From: SAR324 cluster bacterium
GTDB taxonomy: Bacteria; SAR324; XYD2-FULL-50-16
Direction: 5' to 3'
Assembly: GCA_002401295.1 (NCBI GenBank)
Contig: NVSR01000021.1
Span: 1-6,731 of the forward strand
Length of the DNA: 6,731 nt
Shown in pieces: positions 1-6,023 of this stretch. A program made the position numbers and the translations under genes. Below the pieces are notes generated by a model. The model worked only from the letters and a program-made list of their open reading frames with translations, searched no databases and was not told the DNA's origin. How positions within the stretch are numbered: the first letter of the stretch is position 1; each line of letters opens with the position of its first letter.

Positions 1-455
1 CCAAAACTACAGTTCTCCACAGAATCTATTGTTTTGAGGTTACAACAAACCGTTTCCTCCGAAGCCACAGGACATTCGCCTGCAATCATTTTATCGGATT
101 GTTTGCTATGTAGCTTTGTATTTTGCCTGATCTCAGGTTTTGATAAACCTTCCGGAGGATAAGTTTTAGGATTTTTCTTCAACGAATCCAACAGACAATT
201 CAGATTTTTCAACAAGTGCTTCTTGAGTTGCTTGCCCTCTAGATTAGATAGTCCTACCTGCCTTGCCCACCACTCTTGTAAATCCGTCTCTCCCCACATT
301 GAAAGATCGCGCTGTGCCTCCAATACCTGCCGAAAGTCCTGAAAGGTAAACCTATGCTGGATTGCCAGCTTTTCCAGGAATTCCTGGAAATTCTGAGGTA
401 ACTTTTTAAAAAGTTTCTGATTTTTAAACGATGCGATTTTTTCGGTATAATCCAT
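1..455 (-). CDS. Partial N-terminal part of a radical SAM protein, spore photoproduct lyase-like family
   Basis: An open frame runs from an ATG at 455-453 to the window edge without a stop, giving 151 full codons; the C-terminal part lies outside the window. An in-frame TAG two codons upstream (461-459) rules out a longer form. The N-terminal half (MDYTEKIASFKNQKLFKKLP onward) is charged and probably helical, with a WGETDLQEWW stretch near residue 60. The visible C-terminal end reads CPVASEETVCCNLKTIDSV and then ENCSFG. From memory of the family, a double-Cys CCNL block runs into a CxxxCxxC radical SAM cluster motif (CSFG then CxYC) in spore photoproduct lyase-like proteins. Here the first cluster cysteine (codon 11-9) is visible and the other two fall just outside. 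Related enzymes use a 4Fe-4S cluster and S-adenosylmethionine; the classical member repairs UV-induced thymine dimers in spore DNA, but the substrate of this one is unknown. The Shine-Dalgarno is poor: AGGA sits only about two bases from the ATG. The family call is likely but not proven. Confidence 0.6.
   Translation of the reverse strand, partial: MDYTEKIASFKNQKLFKKLPQNFQEFLEKLAIQHRFTFQDFRQVLEAQRDLSMWGETDLQEWWARQVGLSNLEGKQLKKHLLKNLNCLLDSLKKNPKTYPPEGLSKPEIRQNTKLHSKQSDKMIAGECPVASEETVCCNLKTIDSVENCSF
371..390. repeat. Perfect 20-bp palindrome inside the radical SAM-like gene
   Basis: The half-site TTTCCAGGAA is followed directly by its exact reverse complement TTCCTGGAAA, with no spacer. The flanking bases (T at 370, T at 391) do not extend the symmetry. 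It lies within coding sequence, in codons for FQEFLEK about 25 residues from the N-terminus. It could be chance symmetry from repeated Phe/Gln/Glu/Leu codons, or a protein-binding site. No function is shown. Confidence 0.5.
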
Positions 456-466
456 TTCCTATTTAT

Positions 467-515
467 CAACTAACGGTTATCGGTTATCGGTTGCCGGTTA
501 CTATTAACCGTTCAC
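467..515 (+). repeat. Degenerate heptamer tandem repeat, CGGTTAT type, copy 1
   Basis: Seven consecutive 7-base units can be laid out: CAACTAA, CGGTTAT, CGGTTAT, CGGTTGC, CGGTTAC, TATTAAC, CGTTCAC. The four central units (474-501) are nearly identical, and the outer ones are degenerate but keep the phase. The tract lies in the 81-nt gap between the cobT stop and the start of the radical SAM-like gene, ending about 11 bases before that start codon. The same heptamer family occurs in the opposite orientation at 3200-3234, so it appears to be a dispersed genomic repeat and not a private promoter element. Its function is unknown. Confidence 0.7.
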
Positions 516-536
516 TGCCAGCCGACAGCCATCAAC

Positions 537-1589
537 CTATTCTTTACTGACCCCAGCGGAGCTAAAAGTAGCCATCTCATTATAAATTTTAATGGAGGCG
601 TCAATCAAAGTCATAGCTAATGCGGCCCCAGTACCTTCACCCAAACGCATTTGCAGATCAAGGATCGGTTCCACCCCAAATTTATTAAGGAAGGTCTGAT
701 GCCCCGCTTCTTGAGATTTGTGACTGAAAAAGAGGTAATCCTCTACAGATGGGTTCAATTTGCAAGCAACCAAAGCGGCTGCGGAAGAGATAAAACCATC
801 CACCACCAAGGGGAGTTTGCAAGCAGCGGCGCCTAAAATCAATCCACAAATACCAGCAATTTCTAATCCTCCGACTGCTGCCAGTGCTTCCAATGGGTTA
901 GATAAGCTTGATGCATTGACCTTGAGTGACTTTTTAATCACACCAATTTTGTGCTTTAGAACCTCATCATTGATCCCGGTACCTCGCCCTGTAATCTCCT
1001 CAACTTCACAAGGGAGTAAAGCAGCAAAAAGAGCGGAGGAAGGAGTTGTGTTGGCGATCCCCATCTCACCTGTGCCAATTAAGAGAGCGCCTTCCTCTTT
1101 AGCCGCTTGTGCCAACTCAATACCAACCCAAAGAGCTTTTTCCGCCTCTTCTACTGACATAGCAGGCCCTTGAGCCATATTGTCTGTCCCCGCCTTGATT
1201 TTCTTCTGAATCACTCCAGGAAACTCCACGGGCACTGCAACACCCATGTCAATCACCCGAATTTCAGCTCCCGCGTGTTTTCCCAGTACATTTACCGCCG
1301 CTCCACCCATTGCAATGTTAGCCACCATTTGTGGGGTAACTTCCTGAGGAAAAGCAGAAACACCTTCCGCAGCAACACCATGGTCTCCTGCAAAGGTAAA
1401 AATAATCTTCTTGCCGATTTTCGGCTGACTGGATTGAGAGGCCAGGCAAAACTGAGTCACCAGCTGTTCCAGCTTACCCAAACTACCCGGTGGTTTAGTC
1501 AAATCATTCAAATGGTCTATGATGTCAGTTTCTATCGAACGATCAACGGGCTGGATACTTTCTACAAGGGCTTGGATTTTTGCATTCAT
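537..1589 (-). CDS. cobT: Nicotinate-nucleotide--dimethylbenzimidazole phosphoribosyltransferase
   Basis: This 350-residue cytoplasmic enzyme transfers the ribose phosphate of nicotinate mononucleotide to 5,6-dimethylbenzimidazole, giving alpha-ribazole 5'-phosphate, the lower-ligand precursor used by CobS. Its length is normal for the family. Family blocks are all present: TKPPGSLG (residues 31-38), FAGDHGV (66-72), GTGEMGIANTT (172-182), TGRGTG (200-205) and LGEGTGAALA (316-325). Glu318 in the last block aligns with the catalytic base known as Glu317 in the Salmonella enzyme, so the protein looks active. The ATG start sits 2 nt after the cobU stop and has a good ribosome binding site inside the end of cobU, so the two genes are probably translationally coupled. 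It is the last recognisable cob gene of the run. The actual base used cannot be told from the sequence, and no dimethylbenzimidazole synthesis gene (bluB or bza) is in the window. Confidence 0.97.
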   Translation of the reverse strand: MNAKIQALVESIQPVDRSIETDIIDHLNDLTKPPGSLGKLEQLVTQFCLASQSSQPKIGKKIIFTFAGDHGVAAEGVSAFPQEVTPQMVANIAMGGAAVNVLGKHAGAEIRVIDMGVAVPVEFPGVIQKKIKAGTDNMAQGPAMSVEEAEKALWVGIELAQAAKEEGALLIGTGEMGIANTTPSSALFAALLPCEVEEITGRGTGINDEVLKHKIGVIKKSLKVNASSLSNPLEALAAVGGLEIAGICGLILGAAACKLPLVVDGFISSAAALVACKLNPSVEDYLFFSHKSQEAGHQTFLNKFGVEPILDLQMRLGEGTGAALAMTLIDASIKIYNEMATFSSAGVSKE

Positions 1590-1591
1590 TT

Positions 1592-2113
1592 TTATCCTTT
1601 AATAGACATGGGGATTCCACTGACAACAAAGAATACCTGGTCAGCTAATTTTGCGGCTTCCTGGTTCAATCGTCCCGCTTCATCACGAAATTTACGGGAA
1701 AGAGCATTTAAGGGAACAATACCCATTCCAACCTCATTGGTAACCAGGATCAAATCACAAGGTGGGGACTTCAATAGATCTAAAAACGCTTGAACCTCAG
1801 GATAGTTTTCCTCAGCATCCGGATGAAAATACATTAAATTGCTCATCCATACAGTCAAGCAATCAATGAGAACGACCTCTACCGTAGAAGGGAGTTGCCC
1901 CAGAGCTGCAACCAGGTCTCTCGGCTCTTCCAGAGTTAAGAATCGATCCTGCCTCTCTGCTTGATGCTTTTGAATACGATCTTCCATTTCCGGGTCAAAG
2001 GCCTGAGCTGTAGCTAAAAAAGCTTTATGCTGATACTGATCCGCTAACTCAAGAGCATGACGGCTCTTACCGCTACGAGCACCTCCGGTGACTAAAGTAA
2101 TTTTATTTTTCAC
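1592..2113 (-). CDS. cobU: Adenosylcobinamide kinase / adenosylcobinamide-phosphate guanylyltransferase
   Basis: This 173-residue bifunctional cytoplasmic enzyme phosphorylates adenosylcobinamide during salvage and transfers GMP to adenosylcobinamide phosphate, giving adenosylcobinamide-GDP for CobS. The P-loop TGGARSGKS is at residues 9-17. The RIQKHQAER segment (46-54) contains His50, which aligns with the guanylylated His46 of Salmonella CobU. LIDCLTVWMSNL (82-93) supplies a Walker B-like Asp, followed by the family blocks TNEVGMGIVP (125-134) and FRDEAGRLNQ (142-151). The length is usual. The start is a GTG at 2113-2111: an in-frame TAA lies five codons upstream, and the P-loop is only nine residues in, so no later start fits. 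No convincing Shine-Dalgarno precedes this GTG, so translation may be modest or coupled to cbiB, which ends 37 nt upstream. cobT follows 2 nt after the stop. Confidence 0.96.
   Translation of the reverse strand: MKNKITLVTGGARSGKSRHALELADQYQHKAFLATAQAFDPEMEDRIQKHQAERQDRFLTLEEPRDLVAALGQLPSTVEVVLIDCLTVWMSNLMYFHPDAEENYPEVQAFLDLLKSPPCDLILVTNEVGMGIVPLNALSRKFRDEAGRLNQEAAKLADQVFFVVSGIPMSIKG
1595..1600 (-). promoter_or_regulatory. Ribosome binding site of cobT
   Basis: AAAGGA on the minus strand lies five bases before the cobT ATG and is formed by the last two sense codons of cobU (AAA GGA, then TAA). It fixes the cobT start and suggests that ribosomes finishing cobU can pass directly to cobT. Confidence 0.75.
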
Positions 2114-2150
2114 GGTACTATATTTTTATTTGAGGTTTAAAGAGAGATCA

Positions 2151-3152
2151 TCAAAACAAGAACAACATAGTTGAAATCACAAGGATAACTGATAATATGG
2201 CGGCCTGGTGAATTAACTGCATCGCCATTTTTAAGTGTTCCGGGGTTAAATCCGACTCCACCTCTCCCATCCAGGGTTTTTCCACAGTACCAAAAGGATA
2301 AATGACAGGCCCACCCAACTTGATTCCCAGCGCACCCGCGACAGCACTTTCCGTATGTCCGGCATTCGGTGATTTATGTTGAAAACGGTCACGCCATCCA
2401 ATTTTCCATGCCTGCGATGCGTTGCCTCTCTTCATTAAACTAGCCAAAGTAATCAAGGGAATTCCCAATCTTGCGGGGATCCAATTCATCCAATCATCCA
2501 CTTTGGCACTAGCTTTGCCAAAAAACTCATAGCGAAGGTTACGATAACCAACCATAGAATCCAAGGTATTTGTAATCCGATAGGCAATAATCCAATACAT
2601 GCCCCCCTCAAGAGGTGAGAGGTTTAAGAAACTATGAAACCAAGCCCCCATCATAAAAAAGAAAATCGGTGAGAAAAAACCATCCACAAAATTTTCCGCC
2701 ACACTCTCTATCCCCGCACGGATAACTCCAGCTTCATTCAGTTGCTTGGCATCTCGGCCCACAATCATCTGTACAGCATTCCTTGCCTGGGACAGATTTG
2801 GGAGCTGTAAAGCATCGTAAATTCTTTTGCCGTGGACTTGTAGATCTTTTGCCGCAATACAAGAATAAATAAGGAAAACATCAATACCCCACACCAATGG
2901 TTCCGGCAAAAAAGACAACAAATTATATCCACTGAGGAAGAGGAAATACATACTGCCTAAAAGCAAAAGTCCCCCACCAAAACCGGACAAGCCAAGGTAA
3001 AAGAGTAAAGACTCTATCTTTTGAATGGTGTTTCCAATCAGACGAACGGGATGAAAGGGGTAGACCGGATCTCCAATCAAAAAATCTAGCAGTACTGCGA
3101 CACTCAAAATAACACAGCACTGGATTATGGGGTCTTGCAATAAAATCATCAT
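2151..3152 (-). CDS. cbiB: Adenosylcobinamide-phosphate synthase, membrane protein
   Basis: This 333-residue integral membrane protein condenses adenosylcobyric acid with (R)-1-amino-2-propanol phosphate (made by CobD) to form adenosylcobinamide phosphate. In species that use the other nomenclature it is called CobD. Conserved blocks seen: DFLIGDPVYPFHPVRLIG (residues 23-40), VGRDAKQL (131-138), RAGIESVAENFVDGFFSPIFF (about 145-165), NTLDSMVGYRN (195-205), DDWMNWIPARL (219-229) and SPNAGHTESAVAGALG (261-276). Hydrophobic stretches that look membrane-spanning lie near residues 9-26, 58-74, 85-101, 158-176, 228-240 and 313-332. The start is a tandem ATG ATG (3152-3147), and I cannot decide which is used. 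The frame is open upstream to a TAG at 3206-3204, but it offers no ATG, GTG or TTG. No good Shine-Dalgarno is visible; a T-rich stretch directly precedes the start. Confidence 0.95.
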   Translation of the reverse strand: MMILLQDPIIQCCVILSVAVLLDFLIGDPVYPFHPVRLIGNTIQKIESLLFYLGLSGFGGGLLLLGSMYFLFLSGYNLLSFLPEPLVWGIDVFLIYSCIAAKDLQVHGKRIYDALQLPNLSQARNAVQMIVGRDAKQLNEAGVIRAGIESVAENFVDGFFSPIFFFMMGAWFHSFLNLSPLEGGMYWIIAYRITNTLDSMVGYRNLRYEFFGKASAKVDDWMNWIPARLGIPLITLASLMKRGNASQAWKIGWRDRFQHKSPNAGHTESAVAGALGIKLGGPVIYPFGTVEKPWMGEVESDLTPEHLKMAMQLIHQAAILSVILVISTMLFLF

Positions 3153-3155
3153 GCT

Positions 3156-3175
3156 AAAAAAATAGGGAATCCCAT
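3156..3175 (-). terminator. Weak hairpin plus T-run just before cbiB, possible attenuator
   Basis: Read on the minus strand, ATGGG (3175-3171) can pair with CCTAT (3166-3162, including one G-T pair) around the four bases ATTC. It is followed by a run of seven T, ending three bases before the cbiB ATG. The stem is only five pairs, so termination would be inefficient at best. It could also be simply an AT-rich spacer. Confidence 0.2.
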
Positions 3176-3199
3176 ATAGGAGCGTGGGAGTGAGAAAAA

Positions 3200-3234
3200 T
3201 TAACTAATAACCACTAATCGCTAACTGATAACCG
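3200..3234 (-). repeat. Degenerate heptamer tandem repeat, CGGTTAT type, copy 2
   Basis: On the minus strand the units are CGGTTAT (3234-3228), CAGTTAG, CGATTAG, TGGTTAT and TAGTTAA (3206-3200), an unbroken 7-base phase with a shared TTA core. The first unit is identical to the units of copy 1 at 474-487, which reads on the plus strand. The first three units encode the last residues of CobD (RLSVSD) and the third supplies its TAG stop; the rest lies in the cobD-cbiB gap. The repeat has therefore entered, or grown into, the 3' end of cobD. Confidence 0.65.
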
Positions 3235-4299
3235 TGATTGGTTAAAAATATGCAATAATTTCGTATTTTCGTCAGGTGTGCGAATAGCAAAACGGAAAAA
3301 ATTAGCTTCCAATCCCTTAAAATTCCGACAATCTCGCACATAAAGTCCTTGTGAGAGCAAATCGGCAAGCAAATCATCCAAATTTTCTGTACCCTTCCAC
3401 TGGGCTAAGAAAAAGTTGGCTGTTGAAGGGTATAAATGAATTCCCGGGTTATTTCGACATTGATCCTGAATACGTTTTCTCTCTTGGGAAATCATCTTTC
3501 GCAATTTCGCTTCATAATCCTCACAATGGGCCAATTGCAAGGCGGCTTTTTCCGCTACCCGATTGATACTCCAAGGCTCTTTTTGCTCTCTCAGTCGCTG
3601 AATTGTTTCTTCCGCACCGATCACGCAGCCCAAACGCAATCCTGGCAGGGCATAGAACTTGGTCAAAGATTGAAACACTAAAATATTAGGACGAATACGA
3701 TCTTGCCTGGCGAGTGTCTTCTCTTCATGATTTTCCAGAAAATGGATGAAAGCCTCATCGATCAATAGCCATTTTTGGGGAAAACGATCTGCCAAGTCCA
3801 AAATCCACTGGGGGTCATAAAAGGTTCCTGTGGGATTATTCGGATTCCCTAAAATGAGTGCATCCACAGAGCCCAATACTCTTTCCACCTCCTCCAAATC
3901 CGGTGCAGCAAAAGCATTTTCAACCTGCAAGGGTAAATGGACAATTGAAGCCCCAGCTACACGACTAGCCCGTTCATAATCAAAAAAGGAAGGTGTGATA
4001 ATCCCTACTTTCTTAAATCCCAAAACTCTGGGGACAAGATAAATGCATTCGATCGAACCATTTCCCGGTAGAATATATCGTGGATCTAACTGAAAATGTT
4101 CCTCATACAGTGTTAAAAGACCTTGTCCCTCTATGGTCGGATATTGCCCAATTTCAGCACTTAGCTCATTCCAAATTCGAAGCAGTGGTTCAGGAACGCC
4201 TAAAGGGCTGATATTAACACTGAAGTCAATGACTTCCCGCGGGGTTATCCCTAAGCGTTGAAAATCTAACGTCGGCACACCACCGTGAATGTGTTTCAT
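3214..4299 (-). CDS. cobD: Threonine-phosphate decarboxylase (PLP-dependent)
   Basis: This 361-residue enzyme of the fold-type I aminotransferase group decarboxylates L-threonine O-3-phosphate to (R)-1-amino-2-propanol phosphate, the linker that CbiB attaches to cobyric acid. The N-terminal HGG (residues 5-7) followed by IDFSVNISPLG (24-34) is typical of CobD. Further motifs: GNGSIECIY (79-87), GNPNNPTG (151-158), the PLP-contacting DEAF (181-184), SLTKFYALPGLRLG (211-224) with the probable PLP lysine Lys214, and FFRFAIRT (334-341), which carries the substrate carboxylate-binding Arg. The main alternative, histidinol-phosphate aminotransferase, is a close paralogue; the HGG start, the VRDCRNFKGL block and the cob neighbours favour CobD. 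The name follows Salmonella usage (CobC in some organisms). The last six residues and the stop are encoded by heptamer repeat DNA, beyond the conserved core. A weak AAGAGA Shine-Dalgarno precedes the ATG. Confidence 0.93.
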   Translation of the reverse strand: MKHIHGGVPTLDFQRLGITPREVIDFSVNISPLGVPEPLLRIWNELSAEIGQYPTIEGQGLLTLYEEHFQLDPRYILPGNGSIECIYLVPRVLGFKKVGIITPSFFDYERASRVAGASIVHLPLQVENAFAAPDLEEVERVLGSVDALILGNPNNPTGTFYDPQWILDLADRFPQKWLLIDEAFIHFLENHEEKTLARQDRIRPNILVFQSLTKFYALPGLRLGCVIGAEETIQRLREQKEPWSINRVAEKAALQLAHCEDYEAKLRKMISQERKRIQDQCRNNPGIHLYPSTANFFLAQWKGTENLDDLLADLLSQGLYVRDCRNFKGLEANFFRFAIRTPDENTKLLHIFNQSRLSVSD

Positions 4300-4329
4300 A
4301 CTAATCTCTTAATTAAGCTGAGGATTTTA

Positions 4330-4403
4330 GTAGGTCGGAGTAAGCGCAGCATCTCCGATTTAAAAATGTCGGACTCGTCGCTCCGCTCCTTAGTCCGACC
4401 TAC
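4330..4403. repeat. Inverted pair of REP-like palindromes (BIME-like)
   Basis: Two related elements face each other. Element A reads on the plus strand from 4330: GTAG, then TCGGAG (4335-4340) pairing with CTCCGA (4353-4358). Element B reads on the minus strand from 4403: GTAG, then an eight-pair perfect stem with arms 4392-4399 and 4368-4375. Both begin GTAGGTCGGA and share TAAG after the first arm. A GTAG tetranucleotide followed by an imperfect palindrome, in inverted pairs, is the hallmark of REP elements mobilised by RAYT transposases; no such transposase is in the window. The pair fills most of the cobQ-cobD gap, and the cobQ stop codon is the TAG inside the GTAG of element B. Confidence 0.7.
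4362..4399 (-). terminator. Terminator-like hairpin plus T-run formed by REP element B
   Basis: Read on the minus strand immediately after the cobQ stop, GTCGGACT pairs perfectly with AGTCCGAC around a 16-base GC-rich loop, followed by one A and then five T (4366-4362). This resembles an intrinsic terminator, although the loop is large and the T-run short. It could lower the expression of cobD and the downstream genes relative to cobS-cobQ, or protect the 3' end of an upstream transcript. Confidence 0.35.
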
Positions 4404-5947
4404 ATGAGAGGGATATTTTTTTCCAAGTCCCTAAGGTCTAATAACTGGCTGATGGCATCAATATCGAGGTGCTTTTCAAAATGCACCGCTAATAAATCAT
4501 ATTGACGGTCTTTAAAGTCCCCCCAGTTTTCTGTGGATGGGGTTGCATCAGAGGGCAAGATGTTGGGTTGAACCTTATTAAGCAGCTTTCTTCTCAACCC
4601 GGGGCTGTCAAAGAGCCCGTGAAAATAGGTCCCCCAAATTTTACCGTCATAACTCCGAACCCCATCAAAATGGTTTTTACTCTCTTCATTCTGAGACTGG
4701 ACCTGGATCAAAGGCTGAAAATTTCTTTGTCCACGAGTAATACCCATGTGGATTTCATAACCTTCCACCTGCTCTTGATTTTCGAGAAAGATTCCCTTTG
4801 AACGGGATAAAGTTTTTCTCTCTTCCAGGGTGGTTTCAATTTCCAGCAATCCAAGCCCTATAGATTCTCCCACTTCTCCTTCAACTCCGAGTGGATCATG
4901 AATGCGTGTACCCAGAATCTGATATCCACCACAAATCCCTCCCAGATGACCTCCATCCCGAGCATATTCCACGAGTTGTGCCGCCCAACCTGTATCCTTC
5001 AGCCACTGAAGGTCACTGCGAGTATTCTTCGAACCGGGAATGATGACTAAGTCATAGTCATACAAGTCTCTAATACGTTTTAAGTAATGCAAGGTAACGT
5101 TGCTTTCTTTTTCCAGGGGAGCAAAATCCGTATAATTGGAAATATGAGGAAGACGCAGCACGGCAATATTAATTCGATCTTTCGTCAGTGGTTCTTTAGG
5201 GTCAGTAACCGCATCCAGAGGCACACCATCTTCCGAATCAATTTCAATATTTTCAAACTGATGCACTAATCCATAAACCGGAAGTTGGGTCTGTTCTTCA
5301 ATGTATTGAATACCATCCTGAAAGAGTTCAGCATGGCCCCTAAACCGATTAATAATGACTCCCTTAACGGCACTTTTGTCTTCCGGGGGGATTACAGCCA
5401 AGGTCCCAATAATCTGAGCAAAAACACCACCTCGATTGATGTCACCAACCAAGATAACCGGGGCTCCAACAGCATTGGCTATTTTAAAGTTCACAAAGTC
5501 CCGGCTCCTTAAATTCACTTCACCGCAAGAGCCAGCTCCTTCCATGATGATCAGGTCATAGTTATCTCGTAATCGCTCCAAACTCTCTAAAGACTTTTGG
5601 AATAGAGCTTCCGTACTCTTGTAATAATCCTTGGCATTCCGATTACCGATCACCTTGCCGTGAACCACTACTTGAGAACCGATATCCGTATTCGGTTTTA
5701 GCAATACCGGGTTCATATCAACATGTGGCTCAACTCCCGCCGCTTCAGCCTGAACTACTTGAGCCCTCCCCATTTCCCCACCCTCTCGAGTGATGTAGGA
5801 GTTATTGGACATATTTTGTGCTTTAAAAGGAGCTACCCGATACCCCCGTTGCCGGAAGATACGGCAGAGTGCTGTGGCAACAATGCTTTTCCCTACATCC
5901 GAACCGGTACCCAAAATTGATAGGCAAACAGCTTTAGGTCTTGTCAT
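4400..5947 (-). CDS. cobQ: Cobyric acid synthase, glutamine-hydrolysing
   Basis: This 515-residue cytoplasmic enzyme (CbiP in the anaerobic-pathway nomenclature) carries out four ATP-dependent amidations of adenosylcobyrinic acid a,c-diamide at the b, d, e and g carboxylates, giving adenosylcobyric acid. The N-terminal dethiobiotin synthetase-like ATPase domain shows the P-loop GTGSDVGKS (residues 13-21), PFKAQNMSNNS (40-50), MEGAGSCGEVNL (135-146) and VGDINRGGVFA (167-177). The C-terminal class I-type glutamine amidotransferase domain has HLGGICGGYQILG (334-346) with nucleophile Cys339, and GTYFHGLFD (439-447) with the probable catalytic His443. Both domains look intact and the length is only slightly above usual. 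The ATG at 5947 has a good GAGGA site. The stop TAG (4402-4400) lies inside a REP-like element, about ten residues after the last recognisable family sequence (HLDIDAISQLLDL), so the exact C-terminus was probably set by that repeat. Confidence 0.97.
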   Translation of the reverse strand: MTRPKAVCLSILGTGSDVGKSIVATALCRIFRQRGYRVAPFKAQNMSNNSYITREGGEMGRAQVVQAEAAGVEPHVDMNPVLLKPNTDIGSQVVVHGKVIGNRNAKDYYKSTEALFQKSLESLERLRDNYDLIIMEGAGSCGEVNLRSRDFVNFKIANAVGAPVILVGDINRGGVFAQIIGTLAVIPPEDKSAVKGVIINRFRGHAELFQDGIQYIEEQTQLPVYGLVHQFENIEIDSEDGVPLDAVTDPKEPLTKDRINIAVLRLPHISNYTDFAPLEKESNVTLHYLKRIRDLYDYDLVIIPGSKNTRSDLQWLKDTGWAAQLVEYARDGGHLGGICGGYQILGTRIHDPLGVEGEVGESIGLGLLEIETTLEERKTLSRSKGIFLENQEQVEGYEIHMGITRGQRNFQPLIQVQSQNEESKNHFDGVRSYDGKIWGTYFHGLFDSPGLRRKLLNKVQPNILPSDATPSTENWGDFKDRQYDLLAVHFEKHLDIDAISQLLDLRDLEKNIPLM

Positions 5948-6000
5948 AACTTCCTCAAATAGATTTCTCTTCCTTCCAGTTTGCCTTCACAATGAACCAC
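5944..6000 (-). CDS. Possible 18-codon upstream ORF coupled to cobQ
   Basis: In the 76-nt cobS-cobQ gap, a GTG at 6000-5998 preceded by AAGG four bases upstream opens a frame of 18 codons (VVHCEGKLEGREIYLRKL). Its TGA (5946-5944) overlaps the cobQ ATG as ATGA. The overlap and spacing suggest translational coupling, but a frame this short is easily due to chance, and cobQ already has its own ribosome binding site, which would lie inside this ORF. I do not recognise the peptide. It could also be the remnant of a longer gene. Confidence 0.15.
   Translation of the reverse strand: MVHCEGKLEGREIYLRKL
5952..5956 (-). promoter_or_regulatory. Ribosome binding site of cobQ
   Basis: GAGGA on the minus strand lies four bases before the cobQ ATG, the strongest Shine-Dalgarno in the window. 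It supports the start chosen at 5947, from which the P-loop follows at residue 13 as expected for the family. Confidence 0.75.
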
Positions 6001-6023
6001 TAAACCTTAGGCACTCCCAAATA

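Noticed and set aside
254..469. 71-codon minus-strand open frame starting at 469
   Set aside because: It overlaps, in another frame, the longer open frame from 455 that carries the CCNL and cluster-like cysteine sequence. Its composition (many Arg, Trp and Ser) looks like out-of-frame translation.
467..515. CRISPR array or iteron-type origin
   Set aside because: The repeat unit is seven bases with no spacers, and no cas, rep or dnaA-like gene is nearby.
514..529. Hairpin after cobT (ACTGCC / GACAGC) as terminator
   Set aside because: The stem is short and relies on G-T pairs in the RNA, and no T-run follows it on the minus strand.
760..1793. Plus-strand open frames of 137 and 207 codons
   Set aside because: They are antisense to cobT and cobU, whose motifs are intact, and show no recognisable family features.
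3214..4299. Histidinol-phosphate aminotransferase (hisC) as the identity of this PLP enzyme
   Set aside because: The N-terminal HGG and VRDCRNFKGL blocks and the position between cobQ and cbiB favour threonine-phosphate decarboxylase; no his genes are nearby.
5948..6023. Cobalamin riboswitch in the cobS-cobQ gap
   Set aside because: At 76 nt the gap is too short for the full aptamer, and no B12-box-like sequence is seen. A five-pair TGCCT/AGGCA match is not enough.
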